This document shows positions 28,201 to 37,274 of a stretch of DNA of 64,000 nt, piece after piece. The position numbers and the translations under genes are program-made. Origin of the DNA: Rhizorhapis sp. SPR117 (lineage in GTDB: Bacteria; Pseudomonadota; Alphaproteobacteria; Sphingomonadales; Sphingomonadaceae); contig NZ_JAKKIE010000008.1 of assembly GCF_021742065.1 (NCBI RefSeq), forward strand, positions 1-64,000, in the 5' to 3' direction. Positions within the stretch are counted from its first letter, which is position 1. Each line of letters begins with the position of its first letter. The notes beneath the pieces are model-generated. The model saw nothing but the letters and a program-made list of their open reading frames with translations. It made no database searches and was not told where the DNA came from.

Positions 28201-28668
28201 ATGCCTCATTTTGATGATATTTTACTGCCAAAGGCGCTCAATAGCCGCCTGATTGCAAGCAACAAGAAACAATTATTCCAGCGCATCGCCGAAATCGCTG
28301 CGACAGTTTATGCTCTTGATGAGCATGTGGTTTTCGAACGCCTGATGGAACGCGAGCGCCTTGGTTCTACGGGATTCGGCGGCGGTGTGGCTATTCCTCA
28401 TGCGAAACTCGATAATTTGACGAGTATGAGAGCTGTGGTTGTATTGCTTGAAGAGCCGGTCACCTTCGATGCTGTGGATGGGTTGCCTGTTGATCTTGTC
28501 TTTGCGCTGTTGTCACCCATCGACAGTGGTGCCGAGCATTTGAAGACACTCGCGCGCGTGTCGCGTTATTTGCGTGATGAACGCCACATGGCGCGATTGC
28601 GCGGTGCGGGATCGGACGAAGCGCTGTTTGCCCTACTGGCGGGAAACGAGGCGCGTGACGCGGCTTGA
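28201..28668 (+). CDS. ptsN: Nitrogen-type PTS EIIA protein PtsN
   Basis: 155 residues, EIIA-Fru/Ntr fold. The phosphorylated histidine is in GGGVAIPHAKL (His67), and ERERLGSTGFG precedes it as usual. VDLVFALLSP and HLKTLARVSRYLRD follow. PtsN takes phosphate from NPr and regulates potassium uptake, stress and nitrogen responses. No other PTS component is in the window. Its last 14 bases overlap the thioesterase gene. Confidence 0.94.
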   Translation: MPHFDDILLPKALNSRLIASNKKQLFQRIAEIAATVYALDEHVVFERLMERERLGSTGFGGGVAIPHAKLDNLTSMRAVVVLLEEPVTFDAVDGLPVDLVFALLSPIDSGAEHLKTLARVSRYLRDERHMARLRGAGSDEALFALLAGNEARDAA

Positions 28669-29167
28669 TCCGCCCACAGGCCATCCGGCCGCTAGCGGTG
28701 AAACCGCGCATTTTCGCGCGCTGGAACGGCTGTATCTATCCGCACCCATCAATCGGATTTTCAAATCACGCCTGACTATTACCGAGCAGGGCCACAGTCG
28801 GATAGATTTTTTGGTGGATGAGAATTTCTACCATGCTGCTGGCGCAGTTCACGGCACAAGTTATTTCAAGATGCTGGACGATGCGGCCTTTTATGCCGCG
28901 AACAGCCTGGTTAATGATCGATTTCTGTTGACCACCGCGTTCAACCTGCTGTTCACCAAACCGCTGACCACCGGACCCGTCGTTGCGGAAGGACGGTGGA
29001 TCAGTGGCAAGCGTCGCGTTTATGTCGCTGACGCTCGGCTTATCGACGCCGCCGGCGATGAGGTGGCACGCGGAACCGGAACCTTCATGCGGTCGCATAT
29101 ACCGCTCTCCTCACTTTCCGGCTATGCGCCCGAACCGGCAAAGGGTGGTCGTTCCAACCGTGTCTGA
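28655..29167 (+). CDS. PaaI-type hotdog-fold thioesterase
   Basis: About 170 residues starting at GTG 28655 (VTRLDPPTGHPAAS), overlapping ptsN by 14 bases. The hotdog core has FYHAAGAVHGTSYFKMLDDAAFYAA, where the HG...xD/A-type active-site pattern of PaaI/YbgC thioesterases is recognisable, and later VVAEGRWISGKRRVYVADARLID. The family hydrolyses acyl-CoA, often aromatic. The start is not certain; an upstream ATG at 28574 would lie deep inside ptsN. It ends overlapping the DUF1491 gene by eight bases. Confidence 0.8.
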   Translation: MTRLDPPTGHPAASGETAHFRALERLYLSAPINRIFKSRLTITEQGHSRIDFLVDENFYHAAGAVHGTSYFKMLDDAAFYAANSLVNDRFLLTTAFNLLFTKPLTTGPVVAEGRWISGKRRVYVADARLIDAAGDEVARGTGTFMRSHIPLSSLSGYAPEPAKGGRSNRV

Positions 29168-29495
29168 CCGGCTGACCAGCCGCATGCTAGCAAGCGCTCT
29201 GATCCGCCGCGCAGGACAGGAGGGAGGCTTTGCTACCATTGTACGCAAGGGCGATGAAGTTGCCGGAACCATTTTGTTGATATGCCTCGAAAGAGGGATT
29301 GAAACCGGACTGTTCGAACGGATTCCCGATTATGCTGGTGGATACAGGCTGGTCCCCTGCGGCCCAACGGGGAGCGAATCGCAGACCGAACGCACGCAAT
29401 ATATTGAGCGTCGTACCAAGTCAGACCCCGATATATGGTTAATAGAACTTAACATCCCGCAACCGGAACGGTTCGCCGCTGAAACAATTTGTTAA
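29160..29495 (+). CDS. DUF1491 family protein
   Basis: A 111-residue protein starting at GTG 29160 (VSDRLTSRMLASALIRRA), a segment characteristic of DUF1491. GGFATIVRKGDEVAGTILL and a C-terminal WLIELNIPQPERFAAETIC also fit. The family is restricted mainly to alphaproteobacteria and has no known function. It overlaps the preceding thioesterase gene by eight bases, so it is likely the last gene of the hpf-ptsN-thioesterase-DUF1491 unit. Confidence 0.85.
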   Translation: MSDRLTSRMLASALIRRAGQEGGFATIVRKGDEVAGTILLICLERGIETGLFERIPDYAGGYRLVPCGPTGSESQTERTQYIERRTKSDPDIWLIELNIPQPERFAAETIC

Positions 29496-29527
29496 GCATT
29501 GACTTTGGCAGCCTGCCAGACGAAGAG

Positions 29528-29569
29528 CCCCCTGCTCAACGCGCAGGTTACCGTATCCGGTCCAGGGGG
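29528..29569. repeat. Inverted repeat in the gap between DUF1491 and sleB-like genes
   Basis: CCCCCTG (29528-29534) and CAGGGGG (29563-29569) form a 7-base stem with a 28-base loop containing smaller pairings. The 173-base gap also has a TTGACT (near 29499) that could be a -35 for the downstream gene. No T run is present directly after the dyad. Confidence 0.3.
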
Positions 29570-29668
29570 GACATGATCGGCAAACACGCAGACGGGGGGC
29601 GATCGAACGTCCGGGTCTAAGGTTTTTTGGGTGTTCAGGATCGACCAACCGCATGAACATGTGACTTT

Positions 29669-30349
29669 ATGAGTTTGCGTTTGAAGGCTGCCTCATTGGC
29701 GGCAATTATTATATCTGCAGTTGCTTCACTGGTTGCAACAGATCCCTCACTTGCTTCCGGGGCCGCCGATTCCGCGGGAACCGTTGCCATGGCGAGCCGC
29801 ACCTTGTCTTCCACCGATGCTGTTTCAGCCATGCAAGACACAGCGCCTCAATCTCCAGTTTCCATCGTTCATAACGCTGATGGCTCCGTGACCGTGACGC
29901 CGCGCATTCTGGACGATACCGATATGGATTCGGATGCATCAAGCCTTGCTGAATTGGTGAAACAACAGGACGTTTCCGGTACGCTTGATTCTGAAATGCA
30001 GTGCCTTGCCAGCGCAGTGTATTTCGAATCCAAAGGCGAACCCCTTGCGGGACAGCTCGCTGTCGCTCGCGTGGTCATCAATCGCAGCGAATCGTCACGT
30101 TTCCCCGACAGTTTATGTGGCGTCATTTACCAGCGAAGCCAGTTTTCTTTCGTCCGTGGCGGTCGGATGCCGGCGATCAATACCTCAAGCAAGGCATGGC
30201 ACAGGGCCGTTGCCATAGCAAAGATCGCGCTGGATAATAGCTGGACTAACGAAGCCAAGGGCGCTCTCTATTTTCATGCTCGCCGTGTCTCACCGGGCTG
30301 GAGACGTACCAAGCTCGTCGCCATCGACAATCATATTTTCTATCGCTGA
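29669..30349 (+). CDS. Exported SleB-type cell wall hydrolase
   Basis: 226 residues. Residues 1-30 form an N-terminal hydrophobic signal or anchor (LKAASLAAIIISAVASLVAT). The C-terminal hydrolase_2/SleB domain (about 105-226) starts at EMQCLASAVYFESKGEPLAGQ and includes the catalytic Glu, RVVINRSES, YQRSQFSFVRGGRMP and ALYFHARRVSPGW. SleB domains cleave peptidoglycan as lytic transglycosylases; in Gram-negatives they act in wall remodelling rather than spore germination. It is convergent with the ankyrin gene. Confidence 0.88.
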   Translation: MSLRLKAASLAAIIISAVASLVATDPSLASGAADSAGTVAMASRTLSSTDAVSAMQDTAPQSPVSIVHNADGSVTVTPRILDDTDMDSDASSLAELVKQQDVSGTLDSEMQCLASAVYFESKGEPLAGQLAVARVVINRSESSRFPDSLCGVIYQRSQFSFVRGGRMPAINTSSKAWHRAVAIAKIALDNSWTNEAKGALYFHARRVSPGWRRTKLVAIDNHIFYR

Positions 30350-30376
30350 GGTAAATGGTCGCTCGTTGATCCAGAA

Positions 30377-31009
30377 TTACAATTTGGGCCCTTCTACCTC
30401 GGCTGTCGCCTTTTGTGCCGGCTTTGCTGTATCGAGTGCTGTCAGCAACGACGAACTCCGGCTGTCGCGTTTAGCATAGTCGCGTGCGGACATGCCGGCC
30501 AATGTGTCCGCTTTTTCAGGATTTGCACCACCTGCGATGAGCAATCGAACCATCGGCAGGTCGCGGAGCTGCACCGCGCGGATCAGCGGAGTTTCGCCCT
30601 TGTCATTGGTTTTGTCGACCTGCGCGCCTGTGGCAAGCAATAGCTGTGCGCCGTCAAGAAAACGAAGCTCCGCCGCCAACATCAGCGGTGTAGTGCCCCT
30701 ATTGTCTGCCACATCGGGTTTGGCTCCCTTGGCCAGAAGGAAGTTGAGCCAGACGGCATCTCGCCGCGAGATAACAATGTGCAGGGCGGTTTCACCTGTT
30801 TCTCTATCCCGTGTATTGATGACCGTAGTACCAGGCTGATCGACGAATTCAGTGGCTTTGGCCCCATCACGATCCCTGATGGCCTTCAGGAAATTATAGC
30901 TGTCGGAAAATTGCGCATAGGTCGAGCTTGGGATCAAAACTGCCGCTGCCAAGCCTGCAAATACCGTTGTTCGCGTCAGAGCAAAAACTATCCCAAGTCG
31001 ACCACGCAT
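30377..31009 (-). CDS. Exported ankyrin-repeat protein
   Basis: 210 residues with a signal peptide (about 1-32, ending STYAQ). From about 65 to 190 there are three to four ankyrin repeats: TGETALHIVISRRDAVWLNFLLAKGAKPD, DNRGTTPLMLAAELRFLDGAQLLLATGAQ and a similar KGETPLIRAVQLRDLPMVRLLIAGGANP, shown in part. Such repeats bind other proteins; location is probably periplasmic. The C-terminal 20 residues are Lys/Ala rich. It is divergent from the SCO gene, 72 bases away. Confidence 0.85.
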   Translation of the reverse strand: MRGRLGIVFALTRTTVFAGLAAAVLIPSSTYAQFSDSYNFLKAIRDRDGAKATEFVDQPGTTVINTRDRETGETALHIVISRRDAVWLNFLLAKGAKPDVADNRGTTPLMLAAELRFLDGAQLLLATGAQVDKTNDKGETPLIRAVQLRDLPMVRLLIAGGANPEKADTLAGMSARDYAKRDSRSSSLLTALDTAKPAQKATAEVEGPKL

Positions 31010-31081
31010 GTCTCGCCACCCTGTTCATTTCGTCGGAAGTGATTGAATTTCTATTCTTAGCAAGGCATGGCTGGCTACGCT

Positions 31082-31708
31082 ATGAACAAAGCTTGTTTTT
31101 CGATCGCTTTTCTCGCTGCATTGTCGCTTGCGGCCTGCAACAGCTCACAGGACGGGGCGGCCCGGCAAGGTGAAGCGCCGCTGGCCGGGGCCAGCATTGG
31201 CGGACCATTCACCCTGACCAATCAGGATGGAGCAAAAGTTTCCTGGAAGGATTTCGATGGCCAGTACCGGATAATGTATTTCGGTTACAGCTATTGCCCG
31301 GATATATGTCCGCTCGACCTGCAAAAGCTGATGCAGGGCTATCGTCAGTTCGCCAAGCAGGATTCTGCGCGTGCGGCCAGGGTGCAACCTATCTTTATCA
31401 CCATCGATCCCGAACGCGATACCGTTCCGGTTGTGAAAAATTATGTTTCTGCCTTTGATCCCAAACTCATTGGCCTTACCGGCACGCCCGAGGAGATTGC
31501 AAAGGTCGCAAAGGAATTCGCCGTCTATTATGCAAAAGACGGCAAGGACGGAGCCAGCGATTATCTGGTCAATCACAGCCGCTCGCCTTATCTGATGGGG
31601 CCTGATGGCAAGCCCATCGCCATCCTGCCTACAGACCAGCCGAACACGGACGAGGATGAAGGGTCCCCGCAAGCAGTGGCGGCTGAACTTGATCGCTGGG
31701 TGAAATGA
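31082..31708 (+). CDS. SCO1/SenC family copper chaperone lipoprotein
   Basis: About 208 residues. The ATG at 31082 yields a lipoprotein signal MNKACFSIAFLAALSLAACNSS with the lipobox Cys near residue 19. The thioredoxin fold has YCPDICPLD, giving the CxxxC copper-binding pair, and the distal His in LVNHSRSPYL. The family metallates cytochrome c oxidase CuA or acts in thiol redox. The upstream start at 31067 would only add five residues. It overlaps the ycgN-like gene by four bases. Confidence 0.92.
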   Translation: MNKACFSIAFLAALSLAACNSSQDGAARQGEAPLAGASIGGPFTLTNQDGAKVSWKDFDGQYRIMYFGYSYCPDICPLDLQKLMQGYRQFAKQDSARAARVQPIFITIDPERDTVPVVKNYVSAFDPKLIGLTGTPEEIAKVAKEFAVYYAKDGKDGASDYLVNHSRSPYLMGPDGKPIAILPTDQPNTDEDEGSPQAVAAELDRWVK

Positions 31709-32136
31709 ACACGCCGTTTTGGGAGCGGCCGCTGAAAGAGTTGGATCGGGCCGAATGGGAGGCGTTGTGCGACGGCTGCGGCAAATGCTGTCTGCACAAG
31801 GTCGAGGATGAAGATACCGGCCGTATCTATCCCACAAATGTCGCCTGCAAGCTGCTTGACCGGCACAGTGCCCGATGCAGTGATTATCGCCATCGCAAGG
31901 CCTTTGTTCCCGATTGCCTGCGCCTCACTCTTCCCATGTTGAAGGACATTGCGTGGTTGCCCGAAAGCTGTGCTTATAAATTGCGTGCTGCGGACAAGTC
32001 GCTGCCTGAATGGCATTATCTGATCTGCGGTGATCGCGAAGCGGTGCATCGTGCGGGTCAGTCGATTCGCGGATGGACCGTATCGGAGACGCAGGCGGGT
32101 GATCTGGAACATCATGTGGTCGAAAGAGAGCTCTGA
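31705..32136 (+). CDS. YcgN/UPF0260 cysteine cluster protein
   Basis: 143 residues. FWERPLKELDRAEWEALCDGCGKCCLHKVEDED is the diagnostic N-terminus (quoted by its key residues WExLCDGCGKCC), with further cysteines in VACKLLD, ARCSDY and VPDCLRLT. The cysteine cluster probably binds metal or Fe-S. Function unknown. Its ATG overlaps the SCO stop, and its last 23 bases overlap the metallopeptidase gene. Confidence 0.92.
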   Translation: MNTPFWERPLKELDRAEWEALCDGCGKCCLHKVEDEDTGRIYPTNVACKLLDRHSARCSDYRHRKAFVPDCLRLTLPMLKDIAWLPESCAYKLRAADKSLPEWHYLICGDREAVHRAGQSIRGWTVSETQAGDLEHHVVEREL

Positions 32137-32827
32137 CGACCGACTGACTGTCGGGGGTATCGAATATCCCTTGCGTGTGCGGCGCCATGCTCGCACACGA
32201 TCCTTTCGGCTATCTATCGACCCTGCCAGGCTGGAAATTCGTCTTGGCCTTCCTCCCAAGGCCAGCCTGCGAAAGGCTCTCAAATGGGTAAGCGAGCAGC
32301 GGGTTTGGCTGGAAGGACAACTGGCTGCGGCGCCCGACACCATTATTCTATCGCACGGTGCTATTATTCCCTTTGAAGGACGCGATGTGCAGATCAACTG
32401 GTCGTCCTCTGCCCCGCGTCGCGTGGTGCAAGAGGGCGATAGCTTGGTGGTAGGCGGCCCTCAATCGAGTATTTCGCCTCGGATCCTGCGTTGGCTTAGA
32501 CAGGTGGCGCGGGAAAAGCTGACGCATGAAACCGGGCTCTACGCAGCACGGGCAGGGCTGCGTCTTGGTCAGGTGTCAGTTGGCGATCCCCGTTCACGCT
32601 GGGGCAGTTGCGCCGCAAGTGGTAATATCCGGTATAGCTGGCGGCTGATCTGCGCGCCGATCTTCGTGCGGCAAGCGACTGTGGCGCATGAAGTCGCGCA
32701 TCTGGCGCACATGGATCATAGTCCCGCTTTTCATGCCCGCCATGCACAAATTTATGGCGAGGACCCTGCTCCTGCGCGACGTTGGCTTCGTGAACATGGC
32801 GCAATGTTGCACCGTATCGGCAGGTAA
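32114..32827 (+). CDS. YgjP-like/M48-type zinc metallopeptidase domain protein
   Basis: 237 residues starting at ATG 32114. The central DUF45/SprT-like domain has RSRWGSCAASGNIRYSWRL (RWGSC at 162-166) and the zinc site VAHEVAHLAHMDHSPAF (HEVAH 192-196, distal His at 201). This combination defines the YgjP metallopeptidases, whose targets are unknown; no signal peptide, so cytoplasmic. It is convergent with pbp1A, with a seven-base gap. Confidence 0.9.
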   Translation: MWSKESSDDRLTVGGIEYPLRVRRHARTRSFRLSIDPARLEIRLGLPPKASLRKALKWVSEQRVWLEGQLAAAPDTIILSHGAIIPFEGRDVQINWSSSAPRRVVQEGDSLVVGGPQSSISPRILRWLRQVAREKLTHETGLYAARAGLRLGQVSVGDPRSRWGSCAASGNIRYSWRLICAPIFVRQATVAHEVAHLAHMDHSPAFHARHAQIYGEDPAPARRWLREHGAMLHRIGR

Positions 32828-32834
32828 GGAGATC

Positions 32835-34964
32835 TTATTGGGGAGGCGGACTCTGCGGCGCCGTTGGTTGTTGACGCGGAGGATTGGCGAGGGTGGCCGG
32901 AGGTGCGGGTGACGCAGGCGTTCCTTTACCATCCTGGCGGCCCAGCACTTCGTCGATCCATCTCTGGTCAAGCCGGGGGGATGTAGGCACGCTGCCGGGA
33001 GCGCTTTCGCCTGGGACCTGGGGTGCCGCGCCCACTATTCCGTCATTAGGCAGGGTTTCCAGCGGCATCCCGTTTTCGTCAACATACATCCCATTGTCAG
33101 GAGCGCCGAAATACGCTTCATCATCGGGTTCCAATTGCCATTCGGGCAGTTTAAGCGCGGTGTCGAATTCTTCCGCCGGCCGTTTGGCGACCGCTACCTT
33201 CATATATTGGGCGAAAGCCTGGGCGGGCGCTCTCCCGCCCTGCAAACCGCCGACCGCGCGCGCATTGTCGCGGCCCATCCATACGCCCGTGGTAATGCCG
33301 CTCGAAAAGCCAAGAAACCAGCCATCCTTGTTGCTGTTGGTGGTGCCGGTCTTGCCCGCCACTGGTCGGCCGATTTGTGCCGCGCGGCCCGTGCCGGTAT
33401 TGACCGCAGTCTGTAACAGGTCGGTCATGCCAGCTGCGACCCATGGCGCCACCAGAACCCGGCTGGTGTCGTCCTGATGCTCGTACAACAGGTCGCCGTC
33501 GGCAGTCGTCACCTTGGTTATGCCATAGGGAATGACAGCCACGCCCTTGCGACCAACGGAAGCAAATGCGCGGGTCATGTCAATCAACCGCACCTCCGAC
33601 GTGCCAAGCACCATGGATGGATGGGTATTGACCGGGGTGGTTATGCCAAAGCGGCGGGCCATATCGGCAACGGCGGAAAATCCGACCTCTGCGCCTATTT
33701 TTGCGGCTATCGTATTGACGGAATAGGCAAAGGCGGTGCGCACGTCGATTTGCCCATTGAAATGGCGAGAACTGTTGCGCGGCTGCCAACCATTAATATC
33801 GACCGGTTCATCCACGACAGCCGTATCGGGGGTAAACCCAGCCTCCAATGCCGCCAGATAGACGAACAATTTGAAAGCTGAGCCGGGTTGACGCTCGGCC
33901 TGGGTTGCGCGGTTATAGTTGGAACTGACATAATCCAGGCCGCCAACCATAGCGCGTACCGCTCCATCGCGGTCAAGCGAGACCAATGCACCCTGCGTTC
34001 CGGCAGGAGCATTGTTACTGACGGCCAGAGTCGCAGCGCGCTGCATTTTAAGATCGATCGTTGTCCACACGTCCAGCGGCTGCGTGGTTTCATCGATTAG
34101 CGTATCAAGCTGCGGCAAGGCCCAGTCGGTGAAATAGCGGACGCTGTTCTGCGGTGCTTCCGGCGCCATGACGATGTCTTCGGGGTTGGCCGCTGCCGCT
34201 TGTGCTGCTGTTATCGCACCGTTTTCCTTCATGACGTCAAGAACGACTCCTGCCCGTCCGATAGCGGCCTGTGCATCGGCCGTTGGTGCATAGCGCGAGG
34301 GCGCCTTTACCAGGCCAGCGACAATGGCCGCTTCACCAAGGCTGAGTTCGGTTGCTGGATGGCCGAAAAATTTGCGGCTTGCCGCATCGATTCCATAAGC
34401 GCCGCCGCCAAAATACACTTTGTTAAGGTAGAGTTCCAGAATCTGCTGCTTGGAGAATTTACGCTCCAGCGCCATTGCCAGGATCATCTCCCGTGCTTTG
34501 CGCCCGAAACTGTAGCTGTTGTTCAGGAATATGTTGCGGGCGACCTGTTGCGTGATGGTCGAGGCGCCTTGCATCCTTCGACCGGTCCCGCGATTGGAAA
34601 TCGCAAGCCATGTGGCGCGGGTTAGGCCAATGGGATCGATGCCGGGGTGCATATAAAAACGCTTGTCCTCGATGGACACCATGGCGTCGACCATGATCTT
34701 TGGAATCTGGCCATAGGGCAGCCATTTGCCGAAACTTGGTCCCAGGGACACGATGACCGAGCCGTCGGCGGCGTGAACACGGATCATTTGACCATTGGGC
34801 GAGGATTTCATGGCCTCGTAACTGGGCAAGGACGACATTGCCACAGCGACCGCCACGATCAGCGCAATGCCCCCTGCAATTCCTGTGAACAATCCGATCT
34901 GGAGAATACGCATTACGATCCTGCGCATTCGTCCCTGCGACTGTGTCTTGTTTGATTTCGCCAT
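32835..34964 (-). CDS. Class A penicillin-binding protein (PBP1A family)
   Basis: 709 residues, bifunctional. A basic N-terminus and one membrane helix (20-43) precede a GT51 transglycosylase with the catalytic Glu in SIEDKRFYMHPGID (near 99) and GASTITQQVARN. The transpeptidase has SAFK (362-365), SVN (415-417) and KTGTT (538-542). The last 40 residues are a Pro/Ala-rich tail. It polymerises and cross-links peptidoglycan in the periplasm. A gene symbol is not given because several PBP1A-like paralogues occur in this order. Confidence 0.95.
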   Translation of the reverse strand: MAKSNKTQSQGRMRRIVMRILQIGLFTGIAGGIALIVAVAVAMSSLPSYEAMKSSPNGQMIRVHAADGSVIVSLGPSFGKWLPYGQIPKIMVDAMVSIEDKRFYMHPGIDPIGLTRATWLAISNRGTGRRMQGASTITQQVARNIFLNNSYSFGRKAREMILAMALERKFSKQQILELYLNKVYFGGGAYGIDAASRKFFGHPATELSLGEAAIVAGLVKAPSRYAPTADAQAAIGRAGVVLDVMKENGAITAAQAAAANPEDIVMAPEAPQNSVRYFTDWALPQLDTLIDETTQPLDVWTTIDLKMQRAATLAVSNNAPAGTQGALVSLDRDGAVRAMVGGLDYVSSNYNRATQAERQPGSAFKLFVYLAALEAGFTPDTAVVDEPVDINGWQPRNSSRHFNGQIDVRTAFAYSVNTIAAKIGAEVGFSAVADMARRFGITTPVNTHPSMVLGTSEVRLIDMTRAFASVGRKGVAVIPYGITKVTTADGDLLYEHQDDTSRVLVAPWVAAGMTDLLQTAVNTGTGRAAQIGRPVAGKTGTTNSNKDGWFLGFSSGITTGVWMGRDNARAVGGLQGGRAPAQAFAQYMKVAVAKRPAEEFDTALKLPEWQLEPDDEAYFGAPDNGMYVDENGMPLETLPNDGIVGAAPQVPGESAPGSVPTSPRLDQRWIDEVLGRQDGKGTPASPAPPATLANPPRQQPTAPQSPPPQ

Positions 34965-35052
34965 CTATGTGCCCGATTACGCGCTGCCTGCTCCGCCTAC
35001 AAGCGCTTTGCGGCTTTACCGGTGATGAACGGCAGGGATTTTGAAGGATGGT

Positions 35053-35457
35053 CTATTTGTCTTCGCCATGCGGTTTGAAATCTAGCGAAGCGCTGTTCAT
35101 GCAATAGCGCAGGCCGGTAACCCCCGGCCCATCGGGAAAAACATGGCCCAGATGCCCCTCGCAACTGGCACAGCGTATCTCTACCCGGCGCATCCCATGG
35201 CTCATATCGATATGCTCGACGACTGCATCGCCATCGACTGGCGCAGTGAAGCTGGGCCAACCCGAACCGCTGTCATATTTCTCGCCGCTGTCGAACAGTT
35301 CCGCGCCGCAACCTGCGCAAAAATAGCGGCCTTCGGCTTCATTATGATAATATTTTCCGGTAAAGGCGCGCTCGGTACCTGCTTCGCGCAGAACATGATA
35401 TTGCTCCGGGGTCAGTCGGGCTTTCCATTCGGCATCAGAGAGAATCTTCTTTTCCAT
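35053..35457 (-). CDS. msrB: Peptide-methionine (R)-S-oxide reductase
   Basis: 134 residues. Two zinc CxxC pairs (CAGC 47-50, CASC 96-99), GSGWPSF and the catalytic Cys119 in [13 protein letters not shown] mark a standard selenium-free MsrB. It repairs oxidised methionine (R-sulfoxide) in proteins, probably in the cytoplasm since no signal peptide is seen. It is separated by 42 bases from the flavoprotein gene of the PKS operon and may be transcribed by read-through from it. Confidence 0.95.
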   Translation of the reverse strand: MEKKILSDAEWKARLTPEQYHVLREAGTERAFTGKYYHNEAEGRYFCAGCGAELFDSGEKYDSGSGWPSFTAPVDGDAVVEHIDMSHGMRRVEIRCASCEGHLGHVFPDGPGVTGLRYCMNSASLDFKPHGEDK

Positions 35458-35499
35458 TGCGCGAATATGGTGTCCGAACGCCGCTGGATCAATATCCTA

Positions 35500-36597
35500 T
35501 TACACCCGTGTCGCCCGCGCGATCATCGTCGTTGCTCCGGGTATCGCCGCCAGCAGGGCAAGGGGCAAGGCGGCAATATCAGGATGCCGACCAACGCTGC
35601 CCAGCAGTTCCGCGATTGCAAGTGGCCGACGCAGTTGGCGGGCAAAGGCGCGTTGATAAGCGGAAGCGGCGGCACTACCGCCATCTCGCCAATATTCCAC
35701 GGCGCACCGGGCACTGGCCAGTGCAATGCCAATACCTTCACCAGCAAGAGAGGTAATGACGCCAGCCTGATCACCCAGACGAAAGATACCCGGTTGTGTC
35801 GTTCGTGCACGCCAGCCATAGGGGACCCGGCCAATAGCATCGATATGCGATGCGGCAGGCATGCCTGCCAGCCGTTCGGCCAGAGCGGGACTATCCTGCG
35901 CCAGTTCGGCAAAAAGCGCTGCGGGGCGGGTTTGGGCGACGCCCAGGCGGCTTTTGCGCACGGCCATGCATAGATTGGCGATTGCCCCTTCCTGTACAAC
36001 AATCCCCAGATAGCCACCGTTGAATAGATGCATTTCAATATGGCCGCTCAGAATATCGATCAGGGTGTTGGATGCAGGTAGCCGAAAGCGCAGGCCCAGC
36101 ATCGGATCGTTCCCCGCTGCATGCCTTGGGCGTGGCAGTCCGCGCAGATCGTGCTTGCCGGTAGCGAGAAACAGGCTTTCCGGCGTCAGAATTCCTCCAT
36201 CGTCGAATCGCAATTCGCCCGTTTCCGTCCGATATTCGGATATGGCAATGCCGCGCCGCACGACCACGCCCAGAGTTTCTGCCTTTGCAAGTAACAGGCT
36301 GTCCAGCCGCCCGCGCGAAACGCCTCTTGCAGGCGCGGGCAGCGGTAGTTCGTAGATACGGCGTCCCGCAAAAATGCGCAGCGTATGGACTTCATGGCCT
36401 TGCAGTTCGTCACCCGATAGACCGAGTGTTTCCAGCGCTTCAAGGGTTTGCCAGCTGAGAAACCCCCCGCATAGTGGATCGCCTGCTATGGCCTGCCGCT
36501 CGATAATCGTCGAACCGGATCCCGCTTTTGCGAGGCGGATTGCAGCGGCGGCGCCAGCCGGTCCTCCGCCGATGATCAGCGGCGGCGTTCGACGCAT
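35500..36597 (-). CDS. FAD-dependent oxidoreductase of the type III PKS operon
   Basis: 365 residues. An N-terminal FAD fold (PLIIGGGPAGAAAAIRLAKAG, Gly-rich at 9-14), DPLCGGFLSWQTLEAL near 42-57, and IFRLGDQAGVITSLAGEGIGIALASA near 270-295 (the second FAD motif) place it with the geranylgeranyl-reductase-like/aromatic hydroxylase flavoproteins. It is the third gene after a type III PKS and a methyltransferase, overlapping the latter by 22 bases. I infer hydroxylation or oxidation of the polyketide ring (SrsC-like role) or reduction of an alkyl tail; sequence alone does not decide. Confidence 0.82.
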   Translation of the reverse strand: MRRTPPLIIGGGPAGAAAAIRLAKAGSGSTIIERQAIAGDPLCGGFLSWQTLEALETLGLSGDELQGHEVHTLRIFAGRRIYELPLPAPARGVSRGRLDSLLLAKAETLGVVVRRGIAISEYRTETGELRFDDGGILTPESLFLATGKHDLRGLPRPRHAAGNDPMLGLRFRLPASNTLIDILSGHIEMHLFNGGYLGIVVQEGAIANLCMAVRKSRLGVAQTRPAALFAELAQDSPALAERLAGMPAASHIDAIGRVPYGWRARTTQPGIFRLGDQAGVITSLAGEGIGIALASARCAVEYWRDGGSAAASAYQRAFARQLRRPLAIAELLGSVGRHPDIAALPLALLAAIPGATTMIARATRV

Positions 36598-37274
36598 AAC
36601 CGAAACGGGAAATAGCGCCGCACATGCGCAACACTGGTCAGGTCAGCCGCGGCAAGCATGGCTCGCCACTCTGCCGGGCGAAAGGAACGTGCGATGCTGA
36701 GCTGCCCATCCTCCCGCACGATGGGGTGAACACGCAGCAGGCGGGCGAGCAGGGGGAAGCTGCGATAGGCAAGACCATGACGATGCAGGTCGTTGATGAA
36801 CCACCCGCGTGTGGCGTGTCGTTCCATGAAGAGCAGAAAAGCGTGTCGTTCCGCATCGCTCATATGATGGGTGACCAGACTGCTGACGATGAAATCCCAC
36901 GGTTCGTGCGCCAGATCCGCATAGTCACCGCTGCGGTATAGTATCGGCGCGCCTGCCGGATGCAGGGCCCGCGCTACCGCCTTGCTGCGTGAGTTCAGGT
37001 CGATGCCGGTCAGTTCGCATAACAAGCCATTTCGCCTGCTCCAGCGATAAATGCTGCGCAGCATTCCACCATCGCCGAAGCCGACATCCAGCAAACGAAA
37101 GGGCCGGTCTCGTCGTGCAGCGCGGCATAGAAAATCCAGCGTAGGCCGCACAGCAAGCGTAGCGATATTGACGCGGCCAAGCCCTTGCAGCGCTGCGGCA
37201 TAATCTGCGTCCGGCAGATCGACTGAGTCCATCTGCTCTTCTTCCAGCGCGCGGATGGAAAGGTTGTGCATCAT
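36576..37274 (-). CDS. SAM-dependent methyltransferase of the type III PKS operon
   Basis: 232 residues with a Rossmann methyltransferase core: FRLLDVGFGDGGMLRSIYR is the SAM loop, LTGIDLNSRS the acidic ribose-binding strand, and DFIVSSLVTHHM the motif-IV region with FLLFMERHATRGWFINDLHRH after it. It belongs to the methyltransf_11/25 type often found next to type III PKS genes. I infer methylation of the polyketide phenol. Start overlaps the PKS stop by four bases (ATGA); the end overlaps the flavoprotein gene. Confidence 0.85.
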   Translation of the reverse strand: MMHNLSIRALEEEQMDSVDLPDADYAAALQGLGRVNIATLAVRPTLDFLCRAARRDRPFRLLDVGFGDGGMLRSIYRWSRRNGLLCELTGIDLNSRSKAVARALHPAGAPILYRSGDYADLAHEPWDFIVSSLVTHHMSDAERHAFLLFMERHATRGWFINDLHRHGLAYRSFPLLARLLRVHPIVREDGQLSIARSFRPAEWRAMLAAADLTSVAHVRRYFPFRLCVERRR